A stretch of DNA of 64,000 bases from Arthrobacter cavernae (lineage in GTDB: Bacteria > Actinomycetota > Actinomycetes > Actinomycetales > Micrococcaceae). The notes beneath the pieces were generated by a model. That model was given only the letters and a program-made list of their open reading frames with translations, was not told the DNA's origin and did not search any database. The stretch covers positions 1 to 64,000 of the forward strand of contig NZ_JAFNLL010000017.1 of assembly GCF_017368795.1 (NCBI RefSeq), in the 5' to 3' direction. Position numbers and translations under genes: made by a program. Positions 1-7,579 of this stretch are shown one piece after another; positions within the stretch are counted from its first letter, which is position 1; every line of letters starts with the position of its first letter.

Positions 1-55
1 GATCCCGCAGCCGCACCGCCTCGCCGAGCGCGGCTGGTAGGGCGAAGTGTTGTGC

Positions 56-271
56 ATGAAGCCGTTGAAGACCGTTGATGGCCGCGGTTTGCGGAAGGAT
101 TGGGCTAAGTTGACTGGCCACACGGTTGAGGTGTGGCTCTTGGATGACCATGTCATGACGGGCGTGGTTGAGCAGGCATCGGACGACGACTCTGCCTTGT
201 GGATCGCCGCCGCGGGAGCCAGTACGCGGCGACTTTTTGATAAGTCGACCGGATATCAGGTCTGGGTTTGA
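56..271 (+). CDS. Small hypothetical protein (71 aa)
   Basis: A short acidic protein of 71 residues whose second half (GHTVEVWLLDDHVMTGVVE, then DDSALWIA and a C-terminal GYQVWV) alternates beta-strand-like segments with turns. This looks like a small SH3/Sm-type barrel, but I recognise no named family and give no function. I chose the ATG at 56; a GTG at 47 and a TTG at 50 lie just upstream in frame, and no ribosome binding site decides between them. Codon use is typical of the rest of the window. It sits alone before a stretch of gene remnants. Confidence 0.55.
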   Translation: MKPLKTVDGRGLRKDWAKLTGHTVEVWLLDDHVMTGVVEQASDDDSALWIAAAGASTRRLFDKSTGYQVWV

Positions 272-412
272 CCCACCTCGTGGGGGGGGGCGCTTCACGG
301 ATTGACATGGTGTGATGCGCGACAAACGGCCGACCAAAGGAAGCCGAGGAAGCCCTGCGCGTGGGTCTGGGCGACCAGGTGGACGCCGCCGCAGTTTTCG
401 CAGCAGAAGCAC

Positions 413-730
413 AGTGGTCCGAACATCCTCGAGTGGGCGTACCCCAGCGAACTGTTCCCCAGGGAGGTCCGGGCAAGCGCGATCGGCATCACCACCGGCG
501 CCAGCCGGATTGGCGCCGCAATCGGAACCTTCGTGATTCCGTTCGCCCTGCGCGACCGGGGGATTGGGCCCACGATGTTGGCCGCCGCTGGACTTACCGC
601 CCTGGGATGGTTGATTTGCGTGCTCATGGCAGAAGAAACCAAGGGCATGTCACTCGCTGCCGCTGCCGGCGGCAAGGAGACCATCCCGGCTGCAGCTCCA
701 GAGAACCAGTCCAACACCACTACCGTCTAG
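413..730 (+). pseudogene. C-terminal remnant of an MFS sugar-porter type transporter
   Basis: From about 420 the frame reads like the last third of a sugar-porter MFS protein: the segment WAYPSELFPREVRASAIG matches the conserved loop-10 region (PSEIFPTEVRA), followed by hydrophobic segments (IGAAIGTFVIPFAL, LTALGWLICVLMAEETKG) and an Ala-rich tail ending at 730. Everything N-terminal of this is missing. The codons upstream (302-412) do not encode membrane helices, so the open frame there is accidental. This is a truncated, non-functional gene. It shares this corner of the window with an alcohol dehydrogenase remnant, suggesting a past deletion or insertion event. Confidence 0.6.
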
Positions 731-879
731 AACGGGTTGCGCACCAAGACCTCAGCGGTCCAAGAAAGGAACCCAGCGGCGTTCACAAGGTCAAAGTGGC
801 CAAGTCTCCGGGGCGCCACCCACGGGGGTGAATTTCGCCCTCGTGGATCCCGTCGAAGCCATCCTGGCCCTCATGGGAG

Positions 880-1050
880 GCTAACGGCGCAGACGTGGTG
901 ATTGACGCCGTCAGACGTCCTGAAGCCGATCAGCAGGCCTTCTACGCCCGCGGCCTCTCTGGCGGTGTGGCGCTGGTGGTGGATCACTACAAACAGGGCA
1001 ACCTCAACCTGGATGCCTTCGTCACAGAACGCATCACCATCGAACAGGTC
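880..1050 (+). pseudogene. Internal fragment of a zinc-dependent alcohol dehydrogenase
   Basis: The + strand frame encodes NGADVVIDAV.RPEADQQAFYARGLSGGVALV, the Rossmann-fold part of class III / mycothiol-type alcohol dehydrogenases. It jumps directly to HYKQGNLNLDAFVTERITIEQV, which belongs near the C-terminus of the same family. About 40-50 residues that normally lie between are absent, as are the N-terminal zinc ligands and the final MHxGxxLRSVV-like end. No start codon or ribosome binding site serves it. It is a decayed pseudogene with an internal deletion. Confidence 0.5.
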
Positions 1051-1119
1051 GGTGGACAAGACCACCATGGGGGCCGAGCGCAAGGCGCCGCCCGGCCCTT
1101 CTCCATGATGCATGCGATT

Positions 1120-2052
1120 TCAGAGATCGTCTTCGGGCCGGGCGGCGAGGATCCGATTGGCGCTGGTCTGCAGGATGCCGAGCGACTCCTGGATCAGGGG
1201 CGATGAGATGCTGCCCCTGCGCACCGCAGCGACAATGCGGCGCGCGGGCTTCCCCTTGCCAGTAATGCGCAGTCGAACCACGTTTTCGGCACTGTGCAGG
1301 GGCGCCAGTCGCGGCAGCAGGCCCACGCCCAGCCCCGCGCCCACGAAGGCGATTTGGGTTTCCCATTCGACGGCCTCGTGGGCAATCCGCGGTGTCACCC
1401 CGACTGCCGTGAACGCCGCAGTGAATAGGGAATGGTAGGTGGAGCCGGCGGCCTCCGTGATCCAGGGTTCTGACGCCAGCTCTTCGAGCGTCACCGTTTC
1501 CCGCGATGCCAATGGATGGTCGGCGGGAATGATCACGTCCAGCGGATCGTCGAGCAGGACGGTCTGCTCGAAGCGCGGATCGTCCTCACCATAGGTGTCG
1601 GACTGCATGGCAACGATGACTGCGAGGTCGATTCGCTCGGCAACCAACAAGTCGAAGCAGCGGGCCGGGTTGGCCTCGAGTACCTGTACCTCCAGCAGGG
1701 GGCGTGTTGAGCGCAGGGTGGCGGCCAGCGGCGCGAGCAACTGGGCGGCCGCCGTGGAGAATCCGCCGAGGCCAAAATGTGACTGCACCTGGTCGCCGGC
1801 CTTCATGGCTGCGGCGCGCAGGCTCTCCCATTCGGCAATGAGGGCGTCCGAGCCGGCCACGAGAAAGCGGCCCGTGGCGGTCAGCCGCACACCCCGGCCG
1901 TCCTTCGTCAGCAGCTGCATTCCAAGCATGCGCTGGAGCTCCCGCAATTGCGCGGAGACGGCGGAGGGAGAATAACCTGTGAGCTCCGCGGTTGCGCCAA
2001 CGGTGCCGCACCGGGCAAACACCCGAAGAGTTATGAGCCTTGGATCGATCAT
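1120..2052 (-). CDS. LysR family transcriptional regulator
   Basis: A 310-residue LysR-type regulator. Residues 1-60 form the winged helix-turn-helix (LITLRVFARCGTVGATAEL, then SAVSAQLRELQ, LTATGR), followed by the periplasmic-binding-like effector domain (LLAPLAATLRS, PLLEVQVLEA, ADHPLA, GLGVGLLPRLAP). I chose the ATG at 2052; a frame-compatible ATG at 2067 would run through the palindrome TGCACctattGTGCA (2052-2066), which is better explained as the operator. The gene is divergent from the Rieske oxygenase pair, the usual arrangement for a LysR activator of the neighbouring catabolic operon. The effector is unknown; a betaine-type compound is an inference from context. Confidence 0.9.
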   Translation of the reverse strand: MIDPRLITLRVFARCGTVGATAELTGYSPSAVSAQLRELQRMLGMQLLTKDGRGVRLTATGRFLVAGSDALIAEWESLRAAAMKAGDQVQSHFGLGGFSTAAAQLLAPLAATLRSTRPLLEVQVLEANPARCFDLLVAERIDLAVIVAMQSDTYGEDDPRFEQTVLLDDPLDVIIPADHPLASRETVTLEELASEPWITEAAGSTYHSLFTAAFTAVGVTPRIAHEAVEWETQIAFVGAGLGVGLLPRLAPLHSAENVVRLRITGKGKPARRIVAAVRRGSISSPLIQESLGILQTSANRILAARPEDDL

Positions 2053-2066
2053 GCACCTATTGTGCA
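2052..2066. promoter_or_regulatory. Candidate LysR operator (TGCAC-N5-GTGCA)
   Basis: A perfect 5+5 dyad directly upstream of the lysR start codon and within the divergent region before the Rieske oxygenase. Position and symmetry suit an autoregulatory LysR recognition site, but binding is not shown. Confidence 0.4.
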
Positions 2067-2212
2067 CGGTTCTCTTCTAAATGTTGCGCTTTTTTCGCAG
2101 TTCAATCGTCCCTAATCTCATGACTACAAGGTTTTCGACCACGTCGATTGCACCCAACAACCGTGGTCCCCACGAATCGCACCCTTACCCAACGTCTCCC
2201 GGGAGGAAACAC

Positions 2213-3517
2213 ATGACTGCTCCAGTGAACTCGCCCCTCAAATCACGCGGCAAACTCGCTTCATCACTGCCTGCAGAGCAGCTGGCGGAAATCACCGAGT
2301 TGTTCGATTTCCGGCGCACGGGATATTCCCTCGATGCCCCCTTCTACACCGATCCGACGATTTTTAACATCGACATGGAGGCCATTTTTGGCCAGCACTG
2401 GATCTTTGCCGCCAGCATCGCCGAACTGCCGGAGCCGGGCGACTACGTCACCGTCGACTATGGACCCTACTCCCTGATCGTGCTGCGCAATGACGACGGC
2501 GGCGTGAACGTCCTGCACAACGTATGCCGCCACCGCGGCGCCCGCGTCCTGACCGAAGCCGCGGGGTCAACCGGAAACCTGGTCTGCGGCTACCACTCCT
2601 GGACCTACTCCCCTGACGGCAATTTGATCCACGCCTCGGCACCGGGGGAAACGAAGTTCGACAAGAGTTGCTTCGGCCTCAAGCGCGCCCACGGCCGCGT
2701 GATCGCAGGCCTCATCTTCGTCTGCATTGCGGACGAACCGCCGACGGATTTCGACGAAACCTCCAAGATCTTCGAGCCTTACCTCGCGCCCCACGATCTG
2801 TCGAAGACCAAGATCGCCTACCAGCAGAACATTGTCGAAGAGGGCAACTGGAAGCTCGTCATGGAGAACAACCGTGAGTGCTACCACTGCGACGGCCACC
2901 CGGAACTCGCCTGCTCCCTCTTCCCCACGTGGGGCCTGACGGAGGGCCTCATCCCTGCCCACCTTGAGGAAGTGTGGAACCGCGACAAGCAGGCCCAGTC
3001 CTCGCTCGAGGAGCGTTGCCGCCGCTATGGCCTTCCCTATGAGGTGGTCGAGGAGCTTGACACCCGCATCGCGGGAATCCGCATTTCCCGGGAAGCGCTC
3101 GACGGAGAGGGCGAATCGTTCTCCCCCGATGGGCGCAGGCTCTCCAAGAAGCTGCTCGGTGACTTGCCCGACTTCCGCCTTGGCCGCTGCTCGATGCACC
3201 TGCAGCCCAACAGCTGGTTCCATTTCCTCGGGGACCACGTCATCACGTTCGGCGTCTTCCCCATCAACGAACACCAGAGCCTCGTACGCACCACATGGCT
3301 GGTGGCTGACGACGCCGTGGAAGGCGTCGATTACGACTTGGAGAAGCTCACCTACACCTGGAAGCAGACCAATCTGCAGGACAAGGCGTTCGTGGAGCTG
3401 TGCCAGAAGGGCGCCGGCAGCCCCGCCTACGAGCCCGGCCCGTACATGAAGAGCGAATACCAGGTGGAGGCGTTCATCAACTGGTACGTGCAGCGCGTGC
3501 AGGAGCACTTGGCATGA
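2213..3517 (+). CDS. Rieske non-heme iron oxygenase alpha subunit (GbcA / betaine demethylase-like)
   Basis: A 434-residue terminal oxygenase. The Rieske [2Fe-2S] motif is complete: Cys105-x-His107 and Cys125-x2-His128 (CRHRGA ... CGYHSW). The catalytic domain holds NWKLVMENNRECYHCDGHP, in which His225 and His229 are the expected mononuclear iron ligands. This motif, with the partner reductase next door, matches glycine-betaine (GbcA) and proline-betaine/stachydrine demethylases, which oxidatively remove an N-methyl group as formaldehyde. The start at 2213 follows GGGAGGAAAC. The upstream in-frame ATG at 2081 lacks a ribosome binding site and adds non-homologous residues. The stop overlaps the next start (ATGA), showing coupling to the reductase. 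The exact substrate cannot be read from sequence. Confidence 0.88.
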   Translation: MTAPVNSPLKSRGKLASSLPAEQLAEITELFDFRRTGYSLDAPFYTDPTIFNIDMEAIFGQHWIFAASIAELPEPGDYVTVDYGPYSLIVLRNDDGGVNVLHNVCRHRGARVLTEAAGSTGNLVCGYHSWTYSPDGNLIHASAPGETKFDKSCFGLKRAHGRVIAGLIFVCIADEPPTDFDETSKIFEPYLAPHDLSKTKIAYQQNIVEEGNWKLVMENNRECYHCDGHPELACSLFPTWGLTEGLIPAHLEEVWNRDKQAQSSLEERCRRYGLPYEVVEELDTRIAGIRISREALDGEGESFSPDGRRLSKKLLGDLPDFRLGRCSMHLQPNSWFHFLGDHVITFGVFPINEHQSLVRTTWLVADDAVEGVDYDLEKLTYTWKQTNLQDKAFVELCQKGAGSPAYEPGPYMKSEYQVEAFINWYVQRVQEHLA

Positions 3518-4917
3518 TTGAACTCCTCACTGAGGCGGCAATCCAGGAACCACAGCGCATTCGCGGTCTTGAGATGCCGTGGAACAGGGTGATGGGCAGC
3601 ACCGAGGGACCCGCCGGCGCCGCCCGTGCATTGGGCCCCTGGCATCCGCAGGAGTTCATGGCCGAATGTGTCGAGACCGTTCCCGAGGCGGGCGGCATGA
3701 TGACCTTCGTGTTCCGCCGCTGCGACGGTGCGCCCCTGGCGTTCCGTGCGGGCCAGTACGTGAACGTCGCCTTTCCAGTGAACGGCGAGGACCAGGATCC
3801 GTCGGACCGCAGCTACTCGCTGTCCAGTTCGCCCACAGAGCCGTGGACCTTCAACATCACCGTCAAATGCGACCCCACGGGACTGGTCTCACCGTGGGTG
3901 CACGAGAATGTCAAACCCGGCACGGTGCTCGAGATGCTCGGACCGGTCGGGGCATTTCACCTGCCCGATGCCGACCGGCGGGCGCGGTACCTCTTGTTGG
4001 CCGCCGGCGCAGGCATCACTCCCATCATGTCGATGGTGCGGACCATCCACTCCCTGCCCGGACAGGCTGATGTTGTGGTGCTTTACCACGGAGCGGAGGC
4101 CGGAGGCTTTGCCTTCCACCGGGAGTTGGCCTACATCGCCTCCGTGGACTCGCGCGTCAAGGTCTTCTACTCCCTGGGCGACCGCAGCAAACCTGAGGGG
4201 TGGGAAGGGCTCAACGGAAGGCTGACGGCAGCCATGCTCGACGAGGTGGCACCCGATGCCAACGGCCGCCAGGTCTATGCCTGCGGCCCCGAGGGTTACC
4301 TGAACACCGCCACCGAGCTCCTGGGGAAGGTGGGCGTCGACGACACCTCCATCTACATGGAATTCTTCTCGGGAGATCGCCAGACGCTCCTTGAATACCA
4401 GGCGGAGCTCGCGCTTGCAGCGGACATCGCAGAGGAAATCGCCGATTCCGCCGAGGACTACTATGAAAGCCAGCCCAACGCGTTCGGACTCTACGAGCCT
4501 GGCTACGACGCCGAGGGAACCCTGAAGGCCACGGGGCTGCCGCTGGAAACCGTCGACCCGGACGCACCCGGTTCCGAAGACCCCGACGGCAGTTCGGGCA
4601 TGGCGCCGGAGGCCGATTCCCCTGACGCCTCGAGCTTCGACACCGTGGGAACGGGAAGCCTCACCCTGTCCTTCATGCGCACTGGCATCAATGTGCGGAT
4701 CGACCCCACCGAACACATCCTCGGGGTGGCCCAGCGTGCGGGCGTCAGGATCGGCGCGAACTGCAAGGAAGGCATGTGTGGCTCCTGCAAGGTCGTCAAG
4801 CTTTCCGGGGAGGTCGAGATGAACCACCAGGGCGGAATCCGCGCACGGGAAATCGATGCAGGGAAGTTCCTGCCCTGCTGCTCCACCGCGCGGACCGATT
4901 TGGTGATCGATGCCTAG
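3514..4917 (+). CDS. Ferredoxin reductase with C-terminal 2Fe-2S domain (GbcB-like)
   Basis: A 467-residue electron-transfer partner of the preceding oxygenase. Domains in order: FAD-binding ferredoxin-reductase fold (GQYVNV, RSYSLSSSP, about residues 45-145), NAD(P)-binding domain (LLAAGAGITPIMSMV, VYACGPEGYL), and a plant-type [2Fe-2S] ferredoxin (NCKEGMCGSCK ... LPCCS) at the C-terminus. Between the last two lies an unusually long, acidic, low-complexity linker (about residues 300-385, rich in Asp, Glu, Pro, Ser), so the protein is roughly 100 residues longer than typical GbcB. It moves electrons from NAD(P)H through FAD to the Rieske centre. Start at 3514 overlaps the upstream stop by 4 bp. 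Confidence 0.88.
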   Translation: MIELLTEAAIQEPQRIRGLEMPWNRVMGSTEGPAGAARALGPWHPQEFMAECVETVPEAGGMMTFVFRRCDGAPLAFRAGQYVNVAFPVNGEDQDPSDRSYSLSSSPTEPWTFNITVKCDPTGLVSPWVHENVKPGTVLEMLGPVGAFHLPDADRRARYLLLAAGAGITPIMSMVRTIHSLPGQADVVVLYHGAEAGGFAFHRELAYIASVDSRVKVFYSLGDRSKPEGWEGLNGRLTAAMLDEVAPDANGRQVYACGPEGYLNTATELLGKVGVDDTSIYMEFFSGDRQTLLEYQAELALAADIAEEIADSAEDYYESQPNAFGLYEPGYDAEGTLKATGLPLETVDPDAPGSEDPDGSSGMAPEADSPDASSFDTVGTGSLTLSFMRTGINVRIDPTEHILGVAQRAGVRIGANCKEGMCGSCKVVKLSGEVEMNHQGGIRAREIDAGKFLPCCSTARTDLVIDA

Positions 4918-4951
4918 CCGCTTCCAGCTGCTCTAGCCGAAAAGCCAGCGA

Positions 4952-5056
4952 CTACCGGAGTCCCGCACTGTGTGCCAATGCGATGGCCTCAGTGCGGGAC
5001 CGGACGTCGAGTTTCCGGAAGAGGTTGCGGAGATGGAACTTGACGGTGTTTCGCTG
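4952..5056 (-). pseudogene. C-terminal fragment of a LuxR-type HTH regulator
   Basis: On the minus strand the frame ending in TAG at 4952-4954 reads NTVKFHLRNLFRKLDV followed by RSRTEAIALAHSAGLR, the recognition helix and dimer helix of a LuxR/MalT-type DNA-binding domain. The rest of the gene is absent: upstream of about 5056 the sequence no longer matches. The adjoining + strand (about 5050-5108) carries a coding-looking scrap ending ELAAKELKAAIQ and a stop, so two broken genes appear to be joined here. The rest of the 4918-5175 gap shows no intact gene. Confidence 0.5.
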
Positions 5057-5175
5057 CGCCGCCGACCCGGAACTGGCCGCCAAGGAACTCAAAGCAGCCA
5101 TCCAGTAACTGATTCCCGCCGACCCAAAAGGTTCCGCCCAGGAAGAGTGCCTGGGAAGGCGCTCTTTCGGGCGTT

Positions 5176-7326
5176 CTAATTTTCCGGCTTCTCCAGCTGC
5201 GCCCGCTCCACGAGCTCAGTGATCCAGGGCCTCTGCGCGTGGTGGAGCGTCAGCCCTTCCGGCAGGCCCTGGACGGTGGACTCCGAGCCTGCGATGTCGA
5301 TGGTGACCCGGCCGGTTCCCATCGGCGCGTTGCTGATGTGCAGTTCGCCGTAGGATTCCGGCAGCGCGGGATTCAGCCACACGCCGCCCAAGGAAATGTG
5401 GGCGTCGTAGCGCATGAGTCCCGTAACCAGCTGTATTGGCGTGGTGGCAGCCCATGCCTGCGGCGAGCAGGCGGTGGGGTAGGGCACTGGCTCATTGAAC
5501 TGTTGCCGGTCGAATCCGCAGAAGAGCTCGGGGAGCCGTCCGCCCGAATATTCGGCAGCCTCCAACAACGCAGTGGCAATCCGCTGGGCTTCCTCCACGA
5601 AGCCATACCTCAGCAGCCCTTGGGCAATCAGGGCGTTGTCATGCGGCCAGACGGATCCGTTGTGGTAGCTGGCCGGGTTGTAGGCGCCCATGTTGGAGGC
5701 GAGGGTCCGGACTCCCCAGCCGCTGAACATCTCGGGGGACATCAGGTGCTCCACCACGGATGGGGCCTTGTCCTCATCAATCAAGCCAAACCATAGGCAG
5801 TGGCCCATGTTCGACGCGCAGGAGTCCACCGGCCGCTTGTCGCGGTCCAACGCAACCGCGTAGTAGCCCTTGTCCGGAAGCCAAAACTCTTCGTTGAACT
5901 TCTGCTTGAGGCGATCCGCGCGCTCCCGAAGCTCCGCAGCCAAGGTGAGGTCGCCGTCGTCGTACGCCATCCAGGCCCGGGCCATATACGCACCGTGCAC
6001 GTACGCCTGAACTTCACACAGCGCCAGGGGAGGTTCCGCGAGGGTGCCGTCCGCGAAGTTGATGCCGTCCCACGAGTCCTTCCACCCCTGGTTGATGAGT
6101 CCGTGCTCGTTGAGGCGGCCATATTCCACGAAGCCATCGCCGTCCCGATCTCCGTAGTCGCGGATCCAGTCAAGAGCGTGGTCGGCGTTGGGCAGGAGGG
6201 CGGAGATGGTGTCCTTGGCGAAGCCCCAGCGGCTGACCGAACCCAAGACAATCACAAAGAGCGGTGTTGCATCCACGCTGCCGTAGTAGGCGGACTTTCC
6301 GCCCAGGGCGAGGCCGCTGGAGACGCCGAGCCTGACTTCGTGAAGGATCTTGCCAGGCTCTTCCTCGCTCACAAGATCCACCACTGTTCCCTGGCGGTCG
6401 GCCAGCGTGCGGAGCGTACCCAGCGCCAGAGACGGGTCCACGGGCAGCGCCATCTCGGACGCCCAGAGGGAGTCGCGGCCGAACAGCGTCATGAACCACG
6501 GAGCGCCTGCGGCCACCACAACCCTGTCCGGATGGTCGGGATCCTGGATGCGGAGGGCGCCCAGGTCCTCGTAGCTGCGTTTCAGGGTCCGCTCTATGGA
6601 GTGGTTGCCCATCTGCAGCACCGGGATCTTTTCCACCCACTCCTGCCGCCTCCGGTCGCTGGGGGACATTTCCCCGCGCGCTGGATGGGCGAAGGGCGCC
6701 ATGGTCCCGGCTCCGGGCACTACGCTCACGCGGGTCCTCCAGTGCCCGGAGGGCGGAATCGTTGTCTTGAAGCCCAGGGCCTTGGCGCCGACACCGGCAC
6801 CTTCGGCCCGGATCACCACACTTTTCCGGACGCCCTCCCACTGCCCCCGAATTTCCAGCGAGTCGCCCTCCAGCCGGCGGGTTTCCGTCCATTGGCGGGT
6901 GATCCTGGCTTCCTTCACTTCAAAGAGATCCGCGAAATCGGCCTCGACGGTCAGCGTGATGCTGCACTCGGCCGGTTGCGTCGAGTAGTTCCGGAGGGTG
7001 ATCTCCTCGAGAATCCCGGCTCCGACTTCACGCAGCCGTTCCACGAGCAATGGACTGTCCGCGTATCCGTCGGAGCGGGGTACCCGGCCTGCGAATAAGG
7101 CCCGGTAGGGCTCCTTGGTTTCTGCCGCCAGTGGCTCGATGGGCTGGCCGTTGATGGTCAGCTCCCAGCAAGACAGGATGCGCGTGTCCAAGTGGAAGAC
7201 GCCGTGCGGCAGGTCGGGCCGGATGTCCCCGTTGGCGGCCGAGATGCAGAAGGAGGAACCTTCAACGAGCGTCACCGTTCCGGAACCGAGCGGACCCGCG
7301 CCAGTGTCGGCATTCCATCCAGCCAC
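5176..7326 (-). CDS. Amylo-alpha-1,6-glucosidase-like glycogen debranching enzyme (GH133 type), copy 1
   Basis: A 716-residue protein with an N-terminal beta-sandwich domain of the GDE_N type (about 1-230: TLVEGSSFCIS, PHGVFHLDTRILS) and an (alpha/alpha)6 catalytic barrel (GAPWFMTLFGRDSLWAS, GWKDSWDGI, HNGSVWPHDNALIA). The family hydrolyses alpha-1,6 branch points of glycogen-like glucans; many bacterial members are only annotated by similarity. I place the start at the GTG at 7326, because AAGGAG lies just before it and the paralogue at 29.5-31.6 kb begins at the equivalent position (AGWNADTxAGPLG). An ATG at 7347 would swallow that ribosome binding site. The two copies are strongly similar along their length. 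Transcription is away from mmsA, with no adjacent operon partner. Confidence 0.82.
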   Translation of the reverse strand: MAGWNADTGAGPLGSGTVTLVEGSSFCISAANGDIRPDLPHGVFHLDTRILSCWELTINGQPIEPLAAETKEPYRALFAGRVPRSDGYADSPLLVERLREVGAGILEEITLRNYSTQPAECSITLTVEADFADLFEVKEARITRQWTETRRLEGDSLEIRGQWEGVRKSVVIRAEGAGVGAKALGFKTTIPPSGHWRTRVSVVPGAGTMAPFAHPARGEMSPSDRRRQEWVEKIPVLQMGNHSIERTLKRSYEDLGALRIQDPDHPDRVVVAAGAPWFMTLFGRDSLWASEMALPVDPSLALGTLRTLADRQGTVVDLVSEEEPGKILHEVRLGVSSGLALGGKSAYYGSVDATPLFVIVLGSVSRWGFAKDTISALLPNADHALDWIRDYGDRDGDGFVEYGRLNEHGLINQGWKDSWDGINFADGTLAEPPLALCEVQAYVHGAYMARAWMAYDDGDLTLAAELRERADRLKQKFNEEFWLPDKGYYAVALDRDKRPVDSCASNMGHCLWFGLIDEDKAPSVVEHLMSPEMFSGWGVRTLASNMGAYNPASYHNGSVWPHDNALIAQGLLRYGFVEEAQRIATALLEAAEYSGGRLPELFCGFDRQQFNEPVPYPTACSPQAWAATTPIQLVTGLMRYDAHISLGGVWLNPALPESYGELHISNAPMGTGRVTIDIAGSESTVQGLPEGLTLHHAQRPWITELVERAQLEKPEN

Positions 7327-7500
7327 TTCGTGCTCCTTCGACGGCATCAGCGTGGATGTAGTTGACGCTACGCCGGAGGACCTGTGGATACCAGAGGCTG
7401 GATTTCCGGAGCCGCATCCCAGATGCGCCGGAGGCCTGCAAAGGCCCCAAGGAGCAACTCTAGAAATTAGTAGGAAGTCCGAGTATATTCGGGATCAGAG

Positions 7501-7514
7501 ATGACCCGGATCAC
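7501..7514. promoter_or_regulatory. CRP/GlxR-like site before mmsA
   Basis: ATGACCCGGATCAC matches the NTGA-N6-TCAC half-site arrangement of CRP/GlxR operators, 66 bp before the mmsA start. Three further matches to this pattern occur in the window, at 19412, 27130 and 33918. Confidence 0.35.
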
Positions 7515-7579
7515 AGGTGGACATGTGTTCCCGAGGCCGATGGCAGGGCACTCACTCATATGCAAAGGAGCATTCCATC

